NCBI GenBank assembly: GCA_018896025.1
Contig: JAHIND010000017.1
Span: 62,001-126,000, forward strand
Direction of reading: 5' to 3'
Source of the DNA: Pseudomonadota bacterium
GTDB taxonomy: Bacteria > Desulfobacterota > Desulfarculia > Desulfarculales > Desulfarculaceae
DNA: 64,000 nt
Shown: piece by piece, positions 55,286 through 63,565 of the stretch
Layout of the letters: every line of letters starts with the position of its first letter
Position numbering within the stretch: the first letter of the stretch is position 1
Program-made: the position numbers and the translations under genes
Notes under the pieces: generated by a model
What the model saw: only the letters and a program-made list of their open reading frames with translations
Told to the model about the DNA's origin: nothing
Databases searched by the model: none

Positions 55286-55925
55286 ATCCCGTACTCCTCG
55301 GTTCCACATTCTGACAAAACAAGCTGTTGTTTCCGCTCGCCGGGTTCCGCTGGGTTCGGCCCTCTTGGTTATTGGCCCACTAACTGCTCGGGCCCAGGGC
55401 AACAAGAGGAGTACCAACCAGCCGGGAGAGCCCGATGACGCACCCACATAGCGCGCGGTTTAGTTTCTTATTGTGAAATGCGCTATGCATGTTATAAATT
55501 ACTAGGCACCAAGGAGTTCTGTCAAGTTTTTTTAGCGGCAAAAAACCGGACCCTCGACGCCGGCTGGGCAGGACCTTAGTCGGACGCTAGAATATAAAGG
55601 ATGCCAAAGCTCCCCGAGGGCGGCATGCCGGCCCGCAACCAGGGCCGGAAGCGGGCATGGAGAAGGCAAGAGAGAAAAGGCATGGGAAATTCTTTTTCCT
55701 ATACATGGCGTTGACAGGCTAAGCTGGTACTTAAGTCAATTTACCGCCTGCCAAGTCGGACAGGGACGCGGCCCGTGGCCGCCTCGATTCAACCTTTTAA
55801 CTCATGGGGGATGGGCATGTTTTTTCAGCATAAGCCAATAAGCGGCAGGTATTTGCCGCCGTTTTTTCCCTTGACAGGGCGGGCTGGTCAAGAATATGTT
55901 ATATTTGAATTGAGGAATTCATAAT
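55286..55925. other. 640-nt control region between TRAP operon and iclR
   Basis: No coding ORF is seen. It holds a possible minus-strand promoter for the TRAP operon (TTGACA read from 55525 to 55520 with the AT-rich stretch 55490-55505 downstream), a plus-strand iclR promoter (55871-55900), and a dyad at 55906-55921. Another TTGACA at 55711 has no good -10 partner. Confidence 0.55.
55871..55921 (+). promoter_or_regulatory. iclR promoter with candidate operator dyad
   Basis: TTGACA (55871-55876) and TATGTT (55895-55900) are 18 nt apart. Just downstream TGAATT-GAGG-AATTCA (55906-55921) is a perfect 6+4+6 dyad between the -10 box and the start codon, well placed for autorepression by the IclR protein. 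Confidence 0.5.
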
Positions 55926-56735
55926 ATGAAAAGTAATGGCAACATCGACAACGGAAAATACCGCATCAAGGTGCTGCAAAAGGCCTTCCGGCTTTTGGAG
56001 TTGTTCCACGACAAGGTGGAGGAGCTTTCGGCCACCGAGATCACCGAGAAGCTACAATACAACAAAACCACGGTTTTCCGGATCATTTCCAACCTGGAAG
56101 AGGAAGGCTACCTGGAGAAGAATCCCGAGACGGGCAAGTACCGTTTGGGGATGAAGCTCTTCTTCCTGGGCAGCTTGGTAAAGCCCTACCGCCACCTCAA
56201 GAGCACGGCCAAGCCCCTGTTGCGCAGCCTCAACCAGCAGACCGGCGAGACGGTCCACCTGGCGGTGCTGCACAAGAACCAGGCCCTGTACCTGGACAAG
56301 ATCGAGAGCAACCACACCGTGCGCGTGGTGGTCTCCCAGATCGGCCAAAAGCTCCCCGCCCACTGCTCGGGGGTCGGCAAGGTTCTTTTGGCCTTCTTGC
56401 CCGAGGACGAGGTAAGGGGCGCGGTGGAAGAAACCGGCCTGCCCGCCTTCACTCAGAACACCATCACCACCTGGAACCAACTCAGACTGGAGTTGGAAAA
56501 GGTGCGTGAGCAGGGCTTTGCCCAAGACAACGAAGAAATTGAAATGGGGCTCAAATGCGTTGCCGCGCCGGTTTTCCTGGATAACCAGGTGGTGGCGGCG
56601 CTGAGCGTCTCGGTTCCCAAGGACCGTTATGAAAAAACTCCCCACGATATTACCCGCATGGTGGTGCAGACCGCCCACGAACTCAGCGGTGTGTTGCAGG
56701 ATTCCATAGTAAACCTCAGGCCCACGGCGGGCTGA
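55926..56735 (+). CDS. IclR-family transcription regulator
   Basis: A 269-residue regulator: winged helix-turn-helix at residues 10-75 (KAFRLLELFHDKVEELSATEITEKLQYNKTTVFRIISNLEEEGYL) and the IclR ligand-binding domain with GETVHLAVLHKNQALYLDKIES, LPAHCSGVGKVLLAFLPEDE and GFAQDNEEIEMGLKCVAAPVF. IclR proteins bind small organic acids or aromatics. It stands divergent from the TRAP-UbiD-IorAB operon and is followed 54 nt later by the rightward operon, so it probably controls both. Confidence 0.92.
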   Translation: MKSNGNIDNGKYRIKVLQKAFRLLELFHDKVEELSATEITEKLQYNKTTVFRIISNLEEEGYLEKNPETGKYRLGMKLFFLGSLVKPYRHLKSTAKPLLRSLNQQTGETVHLAVLHKNQALYLDKIESNHTVRVVVSQIGQKLPAHCSGVGKVLLAFLPEDEVRGAVEETGLPAFTQNTITTWNQLRLELEKVREQGFAQDNEEIEMGLKCVAAPVFLDNQVVAALSVSVPKDRYEKTPHDITRMVVQTAHELSGVLQDSIVNLRPTAG

Positions 56736-56789
56736 TCCCTGGGAATCACCCGGTTCGGCCACGCCTGGCGCATAGGTTAGGAGAAGGAA

Positions 56790-57410
56790 ATGAAGACGGT
56801 TAGGGTACAGGCCCAGGTGGACATGGAGCTCTGCCAGGGTTGCAAGACTTGCCAGATGGTCTGCCCCGTATACGCCATCGAGGTGTCCCGGGTGGACGGC
56901 AAGCCCCAAGTGAATATTGATTACGATCTTTGCGTCGGCTGCTGGAACTGTGAACAGCGCTGTCCCGACCACGCCATTTCCATGGCCCCCTGCGAGCCCT
57001 TCGACCTGGCCACCGACGTGTCCAAGTTTGACTACGACGAAATCCACGCGCTGTGCCGCAAGGCCCATTTCCATCCCAAACAGATCGTATGCTATTGCAC
57101 CGCCACCCGGGCCGAGGAAGTGGCCGCCGCGATTTTGGACGGCGCCTCCGACCCCGCCCAAGTGGTGCGTGCCTGCGGCGTGGGCTCCGGTTGCGGCATC
57201 GAGTGCAACCAGCCCATCCTGCGGTTCCTGGAAGCCGCGGGCAAGACCTTCGAGCGGCCCAAGCAGAGCTATCAGTGGTATGGCCGCACCGCCACCGTCT
57301 GGGACGTGAGCGACAAGGTCAAGAGAGAGCACCCCGGCTTCCGCTTCGACAGCGACCGCGATCTGCTCGACAGCGTGGTGAATGCTCCAATCGACAACGC
57401 GAAATCCTAA
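56790..57410 (+). CDS. Two-[4Fe-4S] ferredoxin fused to BFD-like [2Fe-2S] domain
   Basis: A 206-residue protein. Residues 10-65 form a bacterial-type ferredoxin: CQGCKTCQMVCP and CVGCWNCEQRCP. Residues 95-150 are a BFD-like [2Fe-2S] domain (VCYCTATRAEEVAAAILDGASD, then CGVGSGCGIEC). The C-terminal 50 residues are not recognised. Such a protein would pass electrons between ferredoxin-like partners; the AOR-family enzyme or IorAB nearby are candidates. GGAGAAGG precedes the ATG. First gene of the rightward operon. Confidence 0.8.
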   Translation: MKTVRVQAQVDMELCQGCKTCQMVCPVYAIEVSRVDGKPQVNIDYDLCVGCWNCEQRCPDHAISMAPCEPFDLATDVSKFDYDEIHALCRKAHFHPKQIVCYCTATRAEEVAAAILDGASDPAQVVRACGVGSGCGIECNQPILRFLEAAGKTFERPKQSYQWYGRTATVWDVSDKVKREHPGFRFDSDRDLLDSVVNAPIDNAKS

Positions 57411-57427
57411 AGGGAAAGGCAGACGCC

Positions 57428-58876
57428 ATGTATAACAAGGCTCTTCCCCCTGCCCCCACCCGGGTCTCCCAATACGGCGTGGACCCCAAATATGTCGTGA
57501 AGCGGGGCGCTGAACTGAAAAATATCGTGGGCGTGCCGCTCACCGATTTGGTCACCGGCCTGCCGCCGGTCATCTTCCCCGGCGGCTCCAACGACGTGAC
57601 CGTCATCCGCAAGGAAACCGAGGCCGCCCTGGCCAAGGTGGACATGTCCAAGATCACCGCGGGCAGCACCGTGAACATCCTGGCCTCCCACCACGGCTTC
57701 ACCTTCTACGGCGGCCAGCCCTACGCCGAGATGTTGCGCACCATCAAGGACGTGGTGGAGCAGCGCACCGGCTGCAAGGAGGTGCGTCTGCGCGCCGGGC
57801 TGGGCATGCGCTTCCGCGAGACCGAGGAATACATCAAGGCCCACAGCCTGGACGAGTACTTCCACGGCAAGGCCCTGGGCATCGCCCCCATCGACGCGGG
57901 CATCCCCATCGAGACCGAGTTGGGCACCCTGTTCGGCCTCAAAAAGGCCTACGACGCCGACTTTATCATCCACGCCCACAACAGCGACGTGCGCGAGGTG
58001 CACTTCCACCGTCAGGTGGACCGGGCGGTCAAGCCCTTTGGCATGAGCTACGCCCGCTGCGAAACCCGCTCCACCTACCACATGAACCTGGGCCCCCGAG
58101 CGGCCAACTTCGTGGCCCGCTCCATCTTCGAGTCCGCGTTCGTCCAAAGCAAGTTCGCCTTCGCCTGCTTCCTGACCATGTCCCCGGCCGGGGCCACCGG
58201 CGTGGACGCGGACACCGACCTGTACGCCCTCAACGACCGGGTGACCGTGGGCGGCATGCGTGACTACGGCAAGATCATGACCCTGTTCGGGGCCATCGAC
58301 GAATGCATCGCGGTGTTGGACTTCCCCTGCCCGGTGCCCTACGTCTTCGCCTGCGGGGTCATCTACGCCAACATGGCCTGCGCCAACATGGACGTGTTCG
58401 ACCTGGATTACCCCTTGCCGCCCTACACCTGGTACACCGAGACCATGTACGACGACCACGGCAAGCCCCTGATCCCGGAGGTGCCGCCGGTGAACCCGGC
58501 CATCAAGACCGTGGTGCACAACTACGCCTGGGTCGGCTACCCCTCGGTGTTCTTCGCCGAGAAGAGCCCCACCATCGTGGTGGGCAAACAGCAGGCCGAG
58601 CTGTTCGACCGCGACCCCATGAACCTCAACTACATGAAGCACGCCCTACTGGCCGACAACCTGGACGGGGCCATGGACTTCGCCTATCACACCACGAGCA
58701 CCAGAAAGGTGATCCTGTTCGACGGCGCCGCCGGCGGCCTCAACGTCAGCGAGCCTCTGGCCGAGCACCTTTACAAGGTGGCCCCCGGTGTGATGGAGCG
58801 GGTCGAGCAGAAACTGCTTCCCAAGTGGCTGGCCCAGCGCAACGTGGACCCGGCCCTGTTGGATCAAGTGGCATAA
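57428..58876 (+). CDS. Unrecognised 482-residue conserved-looking protein
   Basis: I do not recognise the family. There is no signal peptide or membrane helix. It is rich in His, Cys and aromatic residues, with distinctive stretches ILASHHGFTFYGG (near residue 80), DFIIHAHNSDVREVHFHRQVD (near 183), FACFLTMSPAGATGVDADTD, and ACGVIYANMACANMDVFDLD. The layout of two alpha/beta halves faintly recalls the LarA/DUF2088 lactate-racemase superfamily, but I cannot confirm this. ATG at 57428; the longer frame from 57053 overlaps the previous gene. The stop overlaps the next start (TAATG). Confidence 0.7.
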   Translation: MYNKALPPAPTRVSQYGVDPKYVVKRGAELKNIVGVPLTDLVTGLPPVIFPGGSNDVTVIRKETEAALAKVDMSKITAGSTVNILASHHGFTFYGGQPYAEMLRTIKDVVEQRTGCKEVRLRAGLGMRFRETEEYIKAHSLDEYFHGKALGIAPIDAGIPIETELGTLFGLKKAYDADFIIHAHNSDVREVHFHRQVDRAVKPFGMSYARCETRSTYHMNLGPRAANFVARSIFESAFVQSKFAFACFLTMSPAGATGVDADTDLYALNDRVTVGGMRDYGKIMTLFGAIDECIAVLDFPCPVPYVFACGVIYANMACANMDVFDLDYPLPPYTWYTETMYDDHGKPLIPEVPPVNPAIKTVVHNYAWVGYPSVFFAEKSPTIVVGKQQAELFDRDPMNLNYMKHALLADNLDGAMDFAYHTTSTRKVILFDGAAGGLNVSEPLAEHLYKVAPGVMERVEQKLLPKWLAQRNVDPALLDQVA

Positions 58877-59712
58877 TGACCCTTCCCGCGCCCGCAACCT
58901 CCGTGAACTGGTGGCCACCGGATATTCGGCAACGGATATTCGACGGTCACCAGGACCGTTTGCTGCGCGCGCAGATAACCGCCGAAAAGGCCGGGGTGCT
59001 CAGCGGCATGGCCCGCGCCAAGGAGCTGGCCGCCAAGACCAGGGTGAGCTTCGACTCCAACCTGACCGACGGGGACCAAGTGTTCGCCGGGCAGGTGGTG
59101 GCCACCCTGACCGGCACCCCTTTTTACATCGTCAGAGCCGAGGAGCTTCTCCTAGGCGAGCTTTCCAAGACCTCGGGCATAGCCACCCAGGCCCGCCAAG
59201 CCCTGGAAGGGGCGGACGGCCGCTTCCTGGTGGTGTGCGGGGCCTTCAAGAAAATGCCCCACGCCATCAAGGACCAGATCCGCCAGGCCGTGGCCCACGG
59301 GGGCTTGCGCATGCGCATGGCCCCCCACCCCTTCGTGTACGTGGACAAGAACTACGTGCGCATCCTGGGCGGCGTGGCGGGGGCCATGGAGGCGGTGGCT
59401 CCCCTGGAGCGCCCGGTGGTCATCCAACTGCGCGGCGAGCTGGAGCCCATCGCCCAGGAGGCGGTCACCGCCGCCCGCATGGGCGCGGCCACCCTCATGG
59501 TGGACACCGGCGACTTGGATGACCTGGAGGCTGCCTCCCAGGCCCTGCGCCGAGAAGGCCTGCGCGAAAAGGTGAAGCTGGCCTTTGCGGGCAACCTGCG
59601 CCTCACCGACCTGCCCGGCCTGACCGGACACGACGTGGATTCGGTGGACATCGGCTACAGCGTGGTGGACGCTCCATGCCTGCCCATGCGCTTTGACGTG
59701 ATCAAGGATTGA
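58876..59712 (+). CDS. NadC/ModD-like type II phosphoribosyltransferase homologue
   Basis: A 278-residue protein with the order of the quinolinate phosphoribosyltransferase fold: GTPFYIVRAEELLLGELSKTSGIATQARQ (as in the SGIATxxR region of NadC), an FKKMPHAIKD region where NadC has TRKTxPGLR, VYVDKNYVRI where NadC has a KDNH-like motif, and a closing barrel strand set SVDIGYSVVDAPCLPMRFDVI. Several NadC quinolinate-binding residues are changed, so another substrate is likely. No nadA or nadB is near. ModD, a NadC relative of molybdate clusters, is an alternative reading. Confidence 0.7.
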   Translation: MTLPAPATSVNWWPPDIRQRIFDGHQDRLLRAQITAEKAGVLSGMARAKELAAKTRVSFDSNLTDGDQVFAGQVVATLTGTPFYIVRAEELLLGELSKTSGIATQARQALEGADGRFLVVCGAFKKMPHAIKDQIRQAVAHGGLRMRMAPHPFVYVDKNYVRILGGVAGAMEAVAPLERPVVIQLRGELEPIAQEAVTAARMGAATLMVDTGDLDDLEAASQALRREGLREKVKLAFAGNLRLTDLPGLTGHDVDSVDIGYSVVDAPCLPMRFDVIKD

Positions 59713-59722
59713 GTGAACGGTC

Positions 59723-60616
59723 ATGCAGTACCGTCTTTTGGAAAAAACCGAAATCTGGATAACTCCCCTGCGTCTGCATGAGGCCGACTTGGCCGCCTGC
59801 GCTCGCGCGGCGGGCGAGGTCTTGGGCCTCACCCCCGAGCAGATCATGGTCACCGACGCCCAGAAAGAGCACCTGGTGTTCGACGTGCTCACCCCCACCG
59901 TGGAAGCCAAGCAGATCGTGGCCCGCAAGGACGCCCTGCTGGCCGCGCTGAGCCTGGTGCCGGGGGTGGAGATAAACGGGGACACCGAGATCCACTCCGA
60001 CGGCATCCTGGGCATGATCAGCCTGGGCCCGGACGAGGGCCGCGAGGTTCTGGAGCGCACCGAAAAACTCAAGGCCCAGTTGATGGAGCGCCTGGCCCGG
60101 CGGGCCAAGGTGTTCCCCACCGGCACCGAGGTGATCAACGGCCAGATCAAGGATACCAACACCCCGTTCCTGGTGCGGGAGCTTGAGGCCATGGGCTTCA
60201 CCGTGGCCACCTCCCCTCCCCTACCCGATCAGCAGGGCCGTATCGCCAACTCCCTGCGCGACGCGGTGGAGGAGGGCTACGGCCTGATCATCACCACCGG
60301 CGGGGTGGGGGCCGAAGGCAAGGACCAGACCGTGGAAGCGCTGTTGGCTCTGGACCCTGAGGCGGCCACGCCTTACGTCCTGAAGTTCACCAAGGGCCAG
60401 GGCCGCCACGCCAAGGACGGGGTGCGCCTGGGAGTGGGCCGCCTGGGTCAATGCACCATGGTCACCCTGCCAGGGCCCAACGACGAGGTTCGCCTCATCT
60501 GGCCGGTGCTCAGCCGGGGTCTCAACGAGAACTGGCCCAAGGAACGCCTGGCTTCTCACCTAGCCGACGCCCTGCGCCAAAAGTTTCTGGATCATCAACC
60601 GACTCACGCCCACTGA
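59723..60616 (+). CDS. MoCF/CinA-like molybdopterin-binding domain protein
   Basis: A 297-residue protein. Residues about 130-260 form a MoaB/MogA/CinA-type domain: FPTGTEVINGQIKDTNTPFLVRELEAMGF, and GLIITTGGVGAEGKDQTVEALL. The first 125 residues (ITPLRLHEADLAACARAAGEVLG and so on) are unfamiliar. The domain binds molybdopterin or nucleotide-like ligands. An AOR-family tungstopterin enzyme two genes downstream makes a cofactor role plausible, but CinA-like nucleotide hydrolysis is equally possible. ATG at 59723 by position. Confidence 0.72.
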   Translation: MQYRLLEKTEIWITPLRLHEADLAACARAAGEVLGLTPEQIMVTDAQKEHLVFDVLTPTVEAKQIVARKDALLAALSLVPGVEINGDTEIHSDGILGMISLGPDEGREVLERTEKLKAQLMERLARRAKVFPTGTEVINGQIKDTNTPFLVRELEAMGFTVATSPPLPDQQGRIANSLRDAVEEGYGLIITTGGVGAEGKDQTVEALLALDPEAATPYVLKFTKGQGRHAKDGVRLGVGRLGQCTMVTLPGPNDEVRLIWPVLSRGLNENWPKERLASHLADALRQKFLDHQPTHAH

Positions 60617-60643
60617 ACCCGGGCCTGAGCGGGAAGGAATAAT

Positions 60644-61429
60644 ATGAGCCTGAGTCAAGAACAGATTTCCCAAGCCGCCCAGAGCCTTTCCCAGGCGGCC
60701 AAGGACCTGAAGCCCATCGCCGCCCTGACCGAGACCTTCCCCGGCATCACCGTGGAGGAGGCCTACCAGGTGCAGACCATCAACATCGACGCCCGCCTCA
60801 AGGCCGGAGCCCGCGTGGTGGGCAAGAAGATCGGCCTGACCAGCCCGGCCATGCAGCAGATGCTGGGCGTGGGCGAGCCCGACTATGGCATGCTCCTGGA
60901 CGACATGCTGCTCTACCAGGGCGTGGCCTTCGACACCAGCACCCTGCTCCAGCCGCGCATCGAGGGCGAGATCGCCTTTGTCATGGGCCAGGATCTCATG
61001 GGTCCGGTGACTCCCGTAGAGGTGGCCATGGCCACCGCCGGGGTGACCCCCGCCCTGGAAATCATCGACAGCCGGGTGAAGGACTGGAAGATCAAGATTC
61101 AGGACACCGTGGCCGATAACGCCTCGGCCGCCGCCTTTGTCATCGGTTCCACCCTGATCCCCCTGGGGTCCATGGACCTGCGCCACGTGGGCTTCGTGCT
61201 CACCAAGAACGGCCGCCTGGCCGGCACCGGCGCCGGGGCCGCGGTCCTGGGCAGCCCCCTGCAATCGGTGGCCTGGCTCATCAACAAGATGGGCGCGATG
61301 GGCGTCGGCGTCAAAGCCGGCGAGATCATCCTCTCCGGCGCGGCCTCCGCGGCGGTGGACGTGGCCCCCGGCGACTCCATCCACCTGGTGGTGGACCGCT
61401 TGGGCGAAGTTGCTTGCCGCTTCGCCTAG
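60644..61429 (+). CDS. 2-keto-4-pentenoate hydratase-like protein (MhpD family)
   Basis: A 261-residue enzyme of the fumarylacetoacetase superfamily. GKKIGLTSPAMQQMLGVGEPDYGMLLDDM is the MhpD/XylJ start, LLQPRIEGEIAFVM supplies the metal-binding acidic residues, and ALEIIDSRVKDWKIKIQDTVADNASAAAFVIG the active-site region. Members hydrate 2-hydroxypenta-2,4-dienoate or decarboxylate 4-oxalocrotonate in aromatic meta pathways. In an anaerobe the substrate is likely a related unsaturated 2-oxoacid. GGGAAGGA precedes the ATG. Confidence 0.88.
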   Translation: MSLSQEQISQAAQSLSQAAKDLKPIAALTETFPGITVEEAYQVQTINIDARLKAGARVVGKKIGLTSPAMQQMLGVGEPDYGMLLDDMLLYQGVAFDTSTLLQPRIEGEIAFVMGQDLMGPVTPVEVAMATAGVTPALEIIDSRVKDWKIKIQDTVADNASAAAFVIGSTLIPLGSMDLRHVGFVLTKNGRLAGTGAGAAVLGSPLQSVAWLINKMGAMGVGVKAGEIILSGAASAAVDVAPGDSIHLVVDRLGEVACRFA

Positions 61430-61532
61430 GCCTCGGGCCTGGGCGTCGCCCAGATGAATAAGCCTTGTTTACCAGAGCAAGGATTTTGCGATTAACGTAG
61501 TTTCATAACCGAATATTTCAGCCTGCCCACCG

Positions 61533-61559
61533 TTTAGACGGAATATGGCTGCGTCTAAA
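61533..61559 (+). promoter_or_regulatory. Inverted repeat just before the AOR ribosome site
   Basis: TTTAGACG (61533-61540) and CGTCTAAA (61552-61559) are perfect arms separated by 11 nt. The second arm abuts AAGGAAATG before the TTG start. It may be an operator or an mRNA hairpin that affects translation. Confidence 0.5.
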
Positions 61560-61571
61560 AGGAAATGAACA

Positions 61572-63428
61572 TTGAGTTTCACATTAGGAAATATCCTCCA
61601 TATAGACCTCGGCACGGGAAAGATCAAGGCCGAGCCTGCCGACGAAAAGGTGCTGCGGCAGTACATGGGCGGCTGCGGTTATGGGGCCTACATCCTGGCC
61701 CAGACCCTGCCCTGCCCCCCCGAGCCCCTGGACCCGGCCAGTCCCCTGATCTTCAGTTGCGGGCCCATCACCGGAACGGCGGTGCCCACCTCGGGCCGCC
61801 ACACCGTGGTGGCCCGCTCTCCCCTCACCGGCATCTGGGGAGAGGCCTCCATCGGCGGCTCCTGGGGCCGCGAGCTACGGCGGGCGGGATATTTGAGCAT
61901 AGTGGTGGTGGGCAAGGCCCCTCGACCCAGCTACCTGTGGATAACCAACGACGGCGTGGAGCTGCGCAGCGCGGAGAAGGTCTGGGGCCAGGAGTGCGAG
62001 GAAAGCGACTCCATGCTCAGGGCCGAGACCGACCCCAAGGCGGTGGTCTCCACCATAGGCCCGGCGGGAGAGCGCATGATCGCGGTGTCGGGCATCTTCA
62101 CCGACGGCGAGCACGCCAGGGCGGCGGCCCGCTGCGGCCTGGGCGCGGTGGCCGGATCCAAGAACCTCAAGGCCATCGTGGTGCGGGGCAATCAAACCGT
62201 CCCGGTGCAGGACTCCGCCGCGCTCAAGGCCGTAACCAAGCCTCTTTTGGGCACCTACCGCGTTTTGGCCAAGGGCCTGGGCGGCTACGGCACTCCCAAC
62301 CTGGTGCATCCCTGCGCGGACGTGGGCACCATGCCCTTCCAGAACTGGCGCAAGGGCAAGTGGGAAGGCGCGGAAAAAATCAACGGCGAACAGCTGAAAC
62401 AGCGCTTTTCCAAAGGCAACTTCCGCTGCGCCGGCTGCCCCATAGGCTGCGGTCGCAAGGTGGAGCTGGACGGCAAGATCGTCGGCGGGCCGGAGTACGA
62501 GACCTTGGCCCTAATCGGCGGCGGCTGTCTCATCGACGACCTGGAGGCGCTGTGCCGCCTCAACCGCCGCTGCAACCAGCTGGGCATTGACACCATGGAG
62601 ACGGGCTCGCTCATCGGCCTTTCCATGGAGCTGTACGAAAGGGGCCTGATCAGCAAGGAAGACACCGGCGGCCTGGAACTGACCTGGGGCAGCGTGCCCG
62701 CGGCCACCGAGTTGGTGGAGCAGATCGGCAAGGGCGAAGGCCTGGGCGCCCTGCTGGGCCAGGGCATCAACGCGGTGGTCAAGGAGGTCGGCGGCCTGGC
62801 CAGTGAATACGCGGTGCAGGTCAAGGGCATGGCTTCGGCGGCCCACGACCCCAGGGCCTATCACAGCATAGCCGTGGGCTACGCCACTTCCAACCGGGGC
62901 GCCTGCCATTTGCAGGCCTTCAGCCACGCCTTTGAGCGCAACGTGCCCATGCCCGAGTGGGGCCTGAACGAACCGGCCGACCGTTTGGAGGTGGAGGGCA
63001 AAGCCCTATTGGTCAAGCGGGCCCAGGACCTGATGGGCCTGTTCGACTCGGTGGCCATGTGCAAGTTCTCTCTGTTCGCCGGAGTCAACCCCGGCATCAT
63101 GACCGGCTGGATCAACGCCATCACCGGCTGGGACATGACGCCCCAGGAGCTCATGCTCTGCGGCGAGCGCATCTTCAATCTCAAGCGCCTGTACAACAAT
63201 CACCTGGGCATAAGCCGCAAGGACGACACCCTGCCCGGGCGATTTCTTACCCACAAGCGCGGCGAGGGCGGCACCGTGAAGAGCCTGCCGCCGCTGAACA
63301 TCATGCTGAGCGATTACTACGAACTACGCGGCTGGAGCGAGGAAGGCATACCCCAGCCCGAAAAGGTGGCCGAACTGGGCCTGGAACAGTGGGACGTGCA
63401 CCGTCCGGCCAAAGTTGCCTTCGGTTAA
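61572..63428 (+). CDS. AOR-family aldehyde ferredoxin oxidoreductase
   Basis: A 618-residue tungstopterin enzyme that oxidises aldehydes to acids with ferredoxin, or the reverse. LGNILHIDLGTGKI is the usual start. The [4Fe-4S] cluster ligands are Cys286, Cys289 and Cys293 (CAGCPIGC) with Cys497 (SVAMCKFSLF). The C-terminal MLSDYYELRGWSEEGIP is a family hallmark. TTG at 61572 with AAGGAA upstream is the start. It could act on other carbonyls, as in benzoyl-CoA-reductase-like or other AOR subgroups. It follows the hydratase gene with a 142-nt gap. Confidence 0.92.
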   Translation: MSFTLGNILHIDLGTGKIKAEPADEKVLRQYMGGCGYGAYILAQTLPCPPEPLDPASPLIFSCGPITGTAVPTSGRHTVVARSPLTGIWGEASIGGSWGRELRRAGYLSIVVVGKAPRPSYLWITNDGVELRSAEKVWGQECEESDSMLRAETDPKAVVSTIGPAGERMIAVSGIFTDGEHARAAARCGLGAVAGSKNLKAIVVRGNQTVPVQDSAALKAVTKPLLGTYRVLAKGLGGYGTPNLVHPCADVGTMPFQNWRKGKWEGAEKINGEQLKQRFSKGNFRCAGCPIGCGRKVELDGKIVGGPEYETLALIGGGCLIDDLEALCRLNRRCNQLGIDTMETGSLIGLSMELYERGLISKEDTGGLELTWGSVPAATELVEQIGKGEGLGALLGQGINAVVKEVGGLASEYAVQVKGMASAAHDPRAYHSIAVGYATSNRGACHLQAFSHAFERNVPMPEWGLNEPADRLEVEGKALLVKRAQDLMGLFDSVAMCKFSLFAGVNPGIMTGWINAITGWDMTPQELMLCGERIFNLKRLYNNHLGISRKDDTLPGRFLTHKRGEGGTVKSLPPLNIMLSDYYELRGWSEEGIPQPEKVAELGLEQWDVHRPAKVAFG

Positions 63429-63565
63429 AAAAATACATAGTCAACGGGATAACGGGGGAAACATAGGGGAAGGAGCGCATGCTGGGCGGTAAAAGTCGCC
63501 CCGGATGCTCCGCTAAAGGCATGGAGACATGCCGCATCACCATCTATATCGAGGGAGAGGAATTC

